A stretch of 18,406 nucleotides of DNA, from contig JAJOHG010000462.1 of NCBI GenBank assembly GCA_021029095.1, positions 1 to 18,406 of the forward strand, written 5' to 3'. The translations under genes and the position numbers were made by a program. How positions within the stretch are numbered: position 1 is the first letter of the stretch; the number at the start of each line of letters is the position of its first letter. Of the stretch, positions 7,586-15,895 are shown in pieces. The DNA is from Phellopilus nigrolimitatus (lineage: Eukaryota; Basidiomycota; Agaricomycetes; Hymenochaetales; Hymenochaetaceae). The notes below the pieces were generated by a model, which did no database searches, was not told the origin of the DNA, and worked only from the letters and a program-made list of their open reading frames with translations.

Positions 7586-8831
7586 ATGGCTCCCAAGCAC
7601 CAAGCTGTGAAGCCCAACGCTCTCAAAGTACCCGGACTCGTCAAGCTCATCGGGAAGCGCGTCGTCCTCGCATCCGCGAGTCCGCGCAGAAAGGAGATCC
7701 TCAAAACATTCGTGCGTTCTGCAACATAATACTACTCGGACACACGAGTTTATTCGACACTCTCGATTGCTTTCTGCCATGCATGGGCAATGTGAACATA
7801 TTGGATGCTGCAATGTCTGCATGCGATGAAGGGACTCGAGCCGGAGATAGTGCCGTCGACGTTCGAGGAGACGCTCCCGCAGAACTCGTTCGAGGACGTG
7901 CACGAGTACGCGGTCGCGACGGCTACGCAGAAGGCGGTGGAGGTATATGAACGGCTGGTCGTACGTCTATACTCCTGAGCTCTGCTGAATACAGCTGACG
8001 AAGCGCTCGCAAAGTCAGAGAACCCAGACGACGCACCCGACCTCGTCATTGGAGGTACGTCGAATTCCCTCTCCCCACTCACACCAGAATTCACAACTCG
8101 CTGCGAATGCAGCCGACACCGTCGTCTTGACGCACACCCTGCCCGCTCACTCGGGCATCGACAGCTCGCTCCTGCCGCAAGAGCGCCCCGAAATCCTAGA
8201 GAAGCCGACCTCGAAGGCAGACAATCTGCGGATGCTCCTGGACTTGAACGGCTGCGCGTGCGAGGTCGTCACCGGCGTGTCCCTCGGTCAGTGCTTGAGC
8301 CGCATTACAAAGGATATCGAGTGGATTGGGCTGAGCTCCTGCGTATAGTGTATCCGATCCTCGTTGCTCCAGGTTACCAGATCAAGTGCGTTTAGTTTTT
8401 TTGAGGATACGCAAGCCATGCTGATCGTGAAATAACAAACGAAAGATCAATCGACGAGCGCACGCTCGTGCACTTCGCTGACAGCCCCACGCATCTCCTT
8501 GAGGCCTACGCAGACAGCGGAGAAGGCATCGACCGGGCGGGCGGGTTCGCTGCGCAGGTAAGTTTGCAGTTTGCAGTCTCTTTCCCCTCCGGGATCAAAT
8601 CAAAGAAAGCGCGCCATGCCTTTATTTTCTACTGTGTTGCCAGAGCAACCACAAATAATTCGGCGATGCAATGTTTTGTTTCTCACTCGCTTCAATTTTC
8701 AGGGTCTTGGCGGCTTGCTCGTCCGCAAAGTGGACGGCGACTACAACAACGTAGTCGGCTTCCCGGCAGCGTCGTTCTTCAAGTTCCTGGATTTGCTCGT
8801 CGAGGAAGAGGACGACTTTTTGGACATTTGA
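7586..8831 (+). CDS. Maf/ASMTL-type nucleoside triphosphate pyrophosphatase
   Basis: Seven exons (7586-7711, 7832-7960, 8015-8054, 8113-8286, 8349-8385, 8446-8557, 8703-8831) total 747 nt, in frame, for 248 residues, a normal length for the family. Maf signatures appear in order: VVLASASPRRKEIL near residues 28-41, IGADTVVL with the catalytic Asp, EKPTSKADNLRMLLDLNG, EVVTGVSLVYP, EAYADSGEGIDRAGGFAAQ and GLGGLLV. Maf proteins hydrolyse non-canonical or pyrimidine nucleoside triphosphates (dTTP, UTP and modified forms) to monophosphates, cleaning the nucleotide pool in the cytosol. All intron ends are GT...AG. The weakest choice is the acceptor of exon 3 (8014): the stronger-looking CAG at 7992-7994 breaks the frame, whereas aaag at 8011-8014 gives ERLV-SENPDDAPDLVIGA. 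There is no methyltransferase domain, unlike vertebrate ASMTL. Convergent with ERV41. Confidence 0.93.
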
Positions 8832-9071
8832 TTCATCTCGGATTCCGATGCTGAGGGTACAGAGAAATGGACTTGTGCAGATTCGCATTTAGAACAATGG
8901 ACATCTGTATTTTATGCATTACTAAATCGAAAGCAGAGCTTGGATTTGTGTGTCGACTTCATTATCTTTCCCCTACCTACTGTCTCGTACGAAGCGTATA
9001 AATAGACGACTTGAAGACCAAAAGAACAATGTGAAGAAATATGACATGCGGTCATTTATACAAAACACTAG

Positions 9072-11027
9072 CTAGTCCACCTTTTTCTCGTCTCTACCCG
9101 ATATCTTTCGCTGTGGCGGGCCAAGCGGAGACTGGGGTAAAGGCGAGTTCAGCCCATAAGCTGACGGAGAGAGGGGATTATGATTCTGAAAATACGAGCC
9201 CGCGTTCGGCGACCCGGGAAACGCGCTGTACGGGCTCGCAGGATTTGGCGTCGGCGGGAGGGGTCCGCCGTTCCGGTGTGGCTGCTGCTGCTGAGCCGCA
9301 GCGAACGACGGGCCCGCACCAATGCCCAGTCCGTACCCGTTCGCGCCACCTGCGGCGCCAGGCTGCGCGAATCCCGGTGCAGAGGACGGCACGGGCGAGT
9401 GCGGGAACGGGCTGCCAAAGCCGGCGCTCACGGGTGTGCCCGCGTACGACCCGTACGGCGAGCCGCCCTCGACGACCCAGCCGCTGCCCTGGCGCGCGAC
9501 GCGCGAGCGCACGGCGCTACCGCCCCATTTCCTCTTCGCGGCGCCGGAGGCCTCTGCGGCGACGATGCCTGGCGAGCGGTCTGCACCGGAGACGACGTCG
9601 ATCGCTTTCGCGGAGATGCGGAAGGCCCAGCCCGCGCAGCACCAGACGCCCCCAACGACGCCCACGACCCTGAGTACAAGAAGTGATAAACGTAGGTTAG
9701 TGTTGATGCTTTGTCTGACATAAAAATAAGCAAGAATACAGACCGAATCAGAAACTGGATGAATGTCGTCGTGCGCTGGTGTATTGTCATATTGAGCGGT
9801 TCCAGATCAAATTTGAAGAAAATGCCAGGGGTGCCTTGCTCATGCTCAAGGACACGCGTGTAGTGCGTTACACTGTACTGGTTAGTGTGTACAGCCTTAG
9901 CGTTTGGGGCAATATATGTTGTCGGCACAACCGAGAGGAAGTACTGGTAAGCGATGAAAGCTGCCATACATGAGTTCAGTGCTCCGTAGTAAGGTGGAAT
10001 AATATCGAGGCATACGGTGATGAGTGACCTCAAGGGTGTTCTTGAGGGGCTGAGTCATGTCGGGGAAGTAAGGGCCGAAGGAGAAGTCGGTTATGACATG
10101 AGAAAGGTTCATCACTGTCCGGTCTTTAAGCAATTTGTAAGAGAAAAAGGTCTAGACACACTTACATCCATGGTCGACATGCTGGATGCTACGATAGCCA
10201 TGTCCGGCAGTCGTAATGTGCAAGTTCGCTAGATACACATAGTACAGATCAATATAGTAATCAGAAAGCGCAGCATATGAACGCACCCGTAACTTTCTTC
10301 ACTTCCATGCTCCCGTATACGCGACAAGCACCTCCGTCCGGCTTGTAGTTGTAGGTCGGGCGGAAGCCATCTTTGCTCCGTCTGAAAATGGTGTCGAAAA
10401 AACCACGAGACTTGCGTGATTGCGCCACGGCCTGCCGGGCGTCGAGAGAATGCGTGTGCGTCCTACCGAATTGTCAGTGGCGCCCCTCATGCTGGAGCTG
10501 ACAATGCGAATTACTGTAATATCTGCGCCTGTCCAATGTCGAAGAGCGTCTTTAAAACTCTGTCAGTATGGACTGTGCAGTAGAAGCTCGAGTCATCGGG
10601 CTCACCCCATCCCGTGTGAAGCCGTCGCTCAAGTACAGTCGGTCCCCCACGGCATCCCGAATGTCCACGCTCAGAACTTTCCCTCCTTCAGCTTCACGCA
10701 TCCAAAAACGCGTTAATCACGACACTCACATCGACACGGCATATTAACAATAAGATCGACGTTGACGTCCATGAAGCTCTTCTTGGTGTGGTCGATGCCG
10801 AAGCCATATGCCGGCCAGCCCCAGATGTACTCGCCGATGTCGTTCGCGATGAGGAGCAAGGAAATTACAGCGACGAGGACGGTGAGAAAGCCGCGTTCGC
10901 CAGAGCGCGCCTTGTATGACAAAGGTAGCTTCGGGAAGGCATCGAACTGGTTGAGCGCGGCAGGGGCGACCTTGTCGAGCCTGTCTAGGAGGGACTCCTC
11001 TGTCGGTGACGGAGACGGCGCGGACAT
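9072..11027 (-). CDS. ERV41: Erv41 (ERGIC2-like) COPII-vesicle cargo receptor subunit
   Basis: Eight exons on the minus strand (11027-10730, 10676-10606, 10549-10515, 10462-10287, 10228-10166, 10114-10016, 9960-9744, 9669-9072) give 1557 nt and 518 residues, with every phase closing. N-terminal NQFDAFPKLP, membrane segment about 46-62 (GFLTVLVAVISLLLIAN), NMPC...LSVDIRDAVGDRL, DGTLFDIGQAQ, SLDARQAVAQSRKSRGFFD, CRVYGSMEVKKVT, MNLSHVITDFSFGPYFPDMT, YQYFLSVVPTTYI, HTNQYSVTHYTRVL, TPGIFFKFDLEP, then the second membrane segment from about 321 (VVGVVGGVWCCAGWAF). Erv41 pairs with Erv46 to retrieve or sort cargo between ER and Golgi. Several acceptors (taaag, ggtag, gacag) were chosen because only they restore both frame and family sequence. 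Odd feature: the cytosolic tail after residue 338 is about 180 residues rich in Pro, Gly, Ser and Ala with a QQQQ run, making the protein much longer than the yeast protein. The start is the first Met consistent with the family N-terminus. Confidence 0.94.
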
Positions 11028-11339
11028 CGCGAAAGATGGGACCGGCGCGGACGTGGACGGTGGTGAAGGTGAAACGAGGGACGAGGACAGGTTTCTCGGA
11101 GTAGTTACTTGAATCTGAGCTGCAGTGCTGTCAATCACGAGAATACATACGTGTCGAGGACCTCCGACATCCCTGTATAAGCAGCTACTTCGTTTATTTG
11201 TTATCTTATTATATGGCAATGATAAAACTTCAGTATATGCACAATATATATTATACGACTAAATTATGAGATCAATTCGTATTTTTTAGAGAGATCCTGA
11301 GTTTTATTAGATTTCTGGAGTCAGGACGCGGTAATAAAT
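11028..11339. promoter_or_regulatory. Shared divergent upstream region of ERV41 and the RING gene
   Basis: These 312 bp lie between two start codons pointing away from each other. The half near the RING gene is AT-rich, with acaatatatattatac at about 11240-11255 and a T-run near 11282. The half near ERV41 has an open frame that continues upstream of the chosen ATG, but it does not resemble Erv41 N-termini and is probably 5' UTR. Position alone suggests a bidirectional promoter; no specific factor site is claimed. Confidence 0.4.
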
Positions 11340-12734
11340 ATGGACTGGCAGGAGTCCCTCCTTCCCAGTACGGCCACGCGTCTTCCGAAGTCTAACCGAC
11401 GGCCGTCGTCACCGCTCGTCTCCCCGCCTCGACGTCGACGGCGGTTTAACATGTCGACGGCCTCCCAATTATCCTCGCCAATCCCTTTCGACATCGACGG
11501 CATCGATATCTCGATAGCGTCTTCGAGCACGCGCTCTCCGCCTTGGCAACGCGCCTCGGGCTCTGGGACCGTGTCGATGACCAGCGGTCCCGGAGACACA
11601 GACGATCCGCTCCCTGCGCCGACGACGCTCGCAACGCACACGAGCGGGCCGCGTCTCCTCAAGAGCCATGGCTCGCGCTCTGGTTCGCGCTCGTCTCGCG
11701 GCTCACGATCCAGCTCGAGCACGGGCTCGCGTGCAGCAGATTCAGCGCATTCATCCCGGCAGTCGAGTCAGACGCGCTATTTCCAGACACAGACGCGCGA
11801 CGCTGAGAGTGTTCTCGCGGGTACGGAACCCCCCTCTACTACAAATAGCACTGATGCAGCTGTCGATGAAAGGGATGCGGAGGAGATGTGGGATGACCAG
11901 GAGATGGTGCTTGGGTACCCTGAGCCAGAGCCGATCGTAAATGCTCAAATACTCGAAAGTAACGGCGACGAGACGTATATGTCAGGCATTCATGACTTGG
12001 ATTCTGGCCGTGGAGAGGCATTTGCCGAACTTTTTAGTGCGGGTGCGCCTCCTAGAGAGGTGGAGGTGGAAGAATCACAAAGGCAACCTTCCCGCCCAAC
12101 GAAGAGACAGCGACGCGCATACATCCAGACGGACACGGAACCTGGCCCGTCGCGTGCACGCACGCAGCGCAATTCTACCGAGGACATCGAGATCATCCTC
12201 TTGCCCGATGAGATTCAAGCCCAGGCCCAAGCAAGCTCCTCGAGAATAACAACTTCGCCCGCCTCTTCCGTCTCCTCGTCGCCTGTCATCCTTGTTGCTC
12301 CCGCTCCCGTACGCGCTCCGCTGCCGCCTCTCACTGCGCCGAAGTCGGAGCCCCTCGCGTCCTACGCGTGCCCGATCTGTTTCTCGCCGCCGACGAACGC
12401 GACACTTACGCCGTGCGGGCACATCTGCTGCGGGGAGTGCCTCTTCACTGCGGTGCGTACCGCGCTTGAGCGCGGGGCAACGATGATGACGCGCGAGCCG
12501 ATCGTCGCGAGGTATGTCTTGCTCGTTTGCCAACTGTTTCTCGGACTATGTTTGACTAACCCAATTCTTTCTTCCCCTTAATTAAAAAAATTATAATCTC
12601 GTGCATGCAATGTTTGGATTTCCGACTTCCGATTGTACCGTAGATGCCCTGTGTGCCGTGCTACACTGAAAGGTTGGGACGGGCGCGGGGGCGGCGTCAT
12701 TGGGCTCAAGCCACGGACTATCATCTCTCTCTAG
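11340..12734 (+). CDS. RING-finger protein with SUMO-interaction-like motifs (SUMO-targeted ubiquitin ligase candidate, Slx8/RNF4-like)
   Basis: Two exons, 11340-12511 and 12644-12734, encode 420 residues. The long N-terminal region is Ser/Thr/Pro/Arg-rich and probably disordered, with a basic PPRRRRRF patch near residue 30. The RING is near the C-terminus (residues 344-395): CPIC, 11 residues, then C-G-H-x2-C-x2-C, 24 residues, and CPVC, followed by RATLKGW and a short hydrophobic end. This is complete C3HC4 zinc ligation. The intron falls just before the CPVC pair, so the RING exists only after splicing. Hydrophobic strands next to acidic residues resemble SUMO-interaction motifs: IDISI (55-59), DIEIILLPDE (about 282-291) and PVILV (315-319). 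Together with the C-terminal RING this is the layout of SUMO-targeted ubiquitin ligases, which ubiquitylate SUMOylated nuclear proteins. The RING is certain; the SUMO link is inference. An in-frame Met at 11451 is an alternative start. Confidence 0.83.
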
Positions 12735-12844
12735 TTCCATGTTCTTCGAGGAAGCACGTATCTACACGCACACAGCATATAGCCGTATTCTTTGTACATT
12801 ACCCATGAATAAGCATTCTACATTTTGTATGACGAATGTCGCGA
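12735..12844. other. Short 3' gap between convergent RING gene and THG1
   Basis: Only 110 bp separate the two stop codons. Any 3' UTRs must be very short or overlap. The stretch is AT-leaning; tgaataagc near 12805 (plus strand) is a weak polyadenylation-like signal. No gene. Confidence 0.4.
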
Positions 12845-14067
12845 TTAGTCCTCGTTCAGTATAGCCGGCCGCTGCGCCCAGAAGGCATCGCCGATGAGGT
12901 CCTCGTGCAGCACGCGCACGATGGGCTTGCGCCGCTTCTTCGTGGTCGCAGTGCGAGCGTTTGTCCCCTTCATTTTCGTCCGCTCTGAACCGGCGCCAGG
13001 CGGCTCTTCCAATGGTTCTTTTAATGGTACAGGAGGCGCCGCATCCTCTGAGGACTCTGTACAATTCGTTACATCCCCCGCAGGCGTCAAAAGTTCTGAG
13101 GCGTCTAGGTCGAGGATGTCTGGTCCGGGATCAATCTAGAAAGTCGATTGTCAGCGATATCAAGAACTTTTTCTACTGGAAATAAAGAAATGATACTAAC
13201 CTCGCGCACAAGAATGCTTCCTTTGCGATATCGGGCGGGGATGCCGTTGTAGTTGACTCCGAAGCGGGAGAACAAAATTTCATGCTTCTGGTTTGAGACA
13301 GTACCCTGTCCATGGCAACAAATCAGTGAGAAGTTGTGATATCATGTGTTGAGCTCACCCTTAGCGTCGCGTGCGCCTCAGTTGTCGTTTGTCCGCCCTG
13401 CTGGACAAGCGCCCAAAATACGGTGTTGTAGAGGTTGTTTATATGCGCTTTTGAAACTCATGCATAAATATGTTTTTACTATTATTTGGAGCTGTAACCA
13501 CGCACTGTCCGCTTGCCTCCATGCAAAGTAGTCGCGGACGTCCTTCTGGCCCGGGTACAGCACGAGCCGCCCGTCGAACGTCGGAGGGTAGCGCAGAGGC
13601 ATTTCCGGGAAAATCGCGCCCCAATGGAAGATGTAGGACGCGGTGAAAAGCGAGACCAGCGTGGTGAGGATCTTGGCTTCACGTCGGTTGTAGAGCAAAG
13701 TCGAACGACGCAGGAGAAAGCTTGGAGATCATTTTTAAGTTAGATCGAGCGGATGAAGAAATAGGTAGAACGCACCTGTACTCGTCCGACTCGCCGAACG
13801 CGAGGACGATGTCCTTGTACTCGTCCATGACGGCGCAGGCGGCGGCGTCCATGAGCCGCAGCCCGCGCTCGTCGTTGGGCTTCGCGAACCCGTGGACATC
13901 GGTGAACCTTTTTATCTTGACGCCGTCAGCCGATATGGCGCATACAGCCAGCGGTGAGCTCACCGGTGGAAGGCGTGCCCGTCGATGCGTACGACGATGA
14001 AGGTGTTCGGGAGCAGCGGGTCCGGGAGCTCGAAGTCCTTGACGTACGCGTACTTTGTCCCCGCCAT
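12845..14067 (-). CDS. THG1: tRNA(His) guanylyltransferase
   Basis: Six exons on the minus strand (14067-13964, 13907-13776, 13720-13506, 13447-13359, 13305-13201, 13135-12845) total 936 nt for 311 residues. Thg1 adds G-1 to the 5' end of tRNA-His, the identity element for histidyl-tRNA synthetase, using a 3'-5' addition mechanism. The N-terminus [34 protein letters not shown] (metal-ligand Asp29) and [15 protein letters not shown] (Asp76, Glu77) match the family, with catalytic residues at the same numbers as in the human enzyme. [61 protein letters not shown] and [16 protein letters not shown] follow. The C-terminal part (about 215-285) is a Pro/Glu- then Lys/Arg-rich linker before the conserved ending [11 protein letters not shown]. 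Essential in yeast. Shares a 234-bp upstream region with the divergent acidic-protein gene. Confidence 0.96.
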
Positions 14068-14301
14068 GGCTGTCGAGAGCGTCGGCGGTCGCTAGGCGGG
14101 GCCGCGCTGTAAGTGGAGAAGAGACCTAATTCACGTAGCACGTGGCAGACTTGCTTGACTCGCACTTCACATACTTACACCATCACCGTGACATCCTCCG
14201 CCGTGGACCCTCTTCTTTCTTCACCACCATCGACATCGTCAGAAGCTTCGCTCACATCCCGACGACGTCCAACACCGTTGATTAGATAACTACTCTACAC
14301 G
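14068..14301. promoter_or_regulatory. Shared divergent upstream region of THG1 and the acidic-protein gene
   Basis: 234 bp separate the two start codons. The half next to the acidic-protein gene is pyrimidine-rich (ttcttctttctt-like, catccc), common just upstream of fungal start sites. No TATA box is evident. Bidirectional promoter by position only. Confidence 0.4.
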
Positions 14302-15201
14302 ATGAGCTACACACCCTCGACGTACAGGCGCCGCCTCGGCCGCGCTCCGTCCCCGCCGACGTGGCTCTGGTACGAGCAGATCCCGTTCGACGACGACTCG
14401 AGCGACTCGGACGGCGAGCACTCCGGCGGCGAGTTCGACTCGTGCTCGGAGGACGATGAGGACTATGCTCGTGTGGAGCGTGCGCGCGACGTCGCCGACC
14501 GCGACCGCGACAGCGAGTCCAGCTCGGTCTCTGACGATCAACACCCGGCCCAGCAACCGCATCAGCAGCGTGCGGATGGCGAAGGCGCAGACAGCGAGAA
14601 GACTGAGAACGAGAAGATGGAAATCGACGGCGGAGAGGACGGCAGCGTCGATGCGCACGCCGCGGGTGGCGACGGCGCGAAGAAGGACGTCAAGGGAAAG
14701 CAGCGCGCTGTCGAACCCCAGGTCGACGAAGGTCCTAAGCGCCGTGAGCACAGGAAGAGACACCGCGAGCCCGTCATCACGCTTCGTCCGATCCTTACCA
14801 TCCAGAAGAGCCAGGGCTTCGTCTGGAACCAGGTACGTTTTCCTGCGTATGCGAGCTCCACACTGACACTGACGATTCATTTGTTTTATTCTGCTGCAGG
14901 ATTTGTTCGTCCCGCCTTACATCAAGGACCGCTGTTCGTGTCTCCTTTGCTTTCCTCGATTGAAATAGACTCTTGGCGTTCTAATCATTAACCTTTCTTT
15001 GCTATGTCCGACCGATTAATCTCCCTGTGCTCGCATGACGTCGTCGATTGGCCGCCCGCAGATGTCGCCTCAACCTCTCCGCCGAACGGATCTGGGTTTC
15101 TCTCCACGCCTGCCTCCTCGTTCAATTCAATCAACGACTATGAGGTCGATGTTGTCGAGATCCGCGTGAAGGAGGGCGAATATGCTGACATTATCCCCTA
15201 A
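14302..15201 (+). CDS. Acidic, probably largely disordered protein of unknown function
   Basis: Three exons (14302-14832, 14900-14933, 15062-15201) total 705 nt and 234 residues. I do not recognise the family. Residues 1-29 (YRRRLGRAPSPPTWLWYEQIPF) are ordered-looking, with Trp/Tyr. About 30-75 is Asp/Ser/Glu-rich with SDSDGEHSGGEFD and CSEDDEDY. The middle is charged and ends in a basic patch (GPKRREHRKRHREP). A hydrophobic segment follows (VITLRPILTIQKSQGFVWNQ) that continues across two introns into DLFVPPYIKDRY. The C-terminus YEVDVVEIRVKEGEYADIIP again looks structured. The tiny 34-nt second exon is supported because both introns are GT...AG and the phases (0 and 1) close. The acidic/basic pattern would suit a nuclear or chromatin-associated protein, but that is a guess. 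Reading straight through the first intron also gives an open frame, so intron retention is possible. Confidence 0.75.
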
Positions 15202-15895
15202 CTGATCGCCACCGGCTACTCTTCTTACCTCCACCATACATTCACCCACATAACGGACAGATCCCGAATTCATAGAGGGATACCTTTCCACCTTTTTTCT
15301 TGCTTCCGTGTTCGCGATTCCCTCTCACCTCCCTCTTCCCTCCGTCTTTGATACATTCGTTCACCAACCACACCCCGTCCCCTATCGATCCCGACCTATC
15401 GACATTTGCGTTTTCTTCGTGATACCTCTATTGTTGGTACACTTGTGTTATTAGCCCGTTTTCGCCTTTAATCGCTTGTTGCTTGTAAGTACGTATGTCT
15501 AATACGGAATTTCCCTTTTACTTGATCATAACTCAATCCGAGTTCTGTCTCCTAAATGTACATGCCAACTAAACACAAACTCAGACACAATGTTGACAGT
15601 AAATAACCCAAAGTCGAGAAGCATCCGACTCAGTATCGAGCGGCTGCCAAAGCCTATAGGAAACAACGTCTTTCTGTTGCACCTTTTCCTTTTCCTTCCG
15701 CCGATCGAGTGACTCCGGGAGGAGCAACCTTGAGCTTTTGAGGTGTTTAAAGCAGTCTTCGATGCATGCGCTTAGAAGAGGAATTTTGGGTTATCATAAA
15801 ATACGGAATATAGAAACTGCGAAAAGGCAAAATTAAATGGGAGTGTAGAGGAGCTGAGCTATGGTACTGTGCGGTTAATAGATACATGACCTCCT
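15202..15895. other. Intergenic region between convergent acidic-protein gene and MCD4
   Basis: No gene is supportable in these 694 bp. The first ~280 bp are pyrimidine-rich (tccaccttttttcttgcttccg, ctcccttccctccgtc) and probably 3' UTR of the acidic-protein gene. The part next to MCD4 is AT-leaning and probably its 3' UTR and terminator region. Only short, unrelated open frames are present. Confidence 0.5.

Noticed and set aside
9041..9723. Several long open frames on the plus strand opposite the ERV41 tail
   Set aside because: They are shadows of the GC-rich ERV41 tail exon, giving Arg/Pro-rich nonsense translations; the minus-strand frame is tied to conserved Erv41 sequence by splicing.
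14290..14880. 196-residue open frame on the minus strand opposite the acidic-protein gene
   Set aside because: It is a hydrophobic mirror of Asp/Glu/Ser codons on the other strand; the plus-strand model has consistent introns and a downstream conserved-looking exon.
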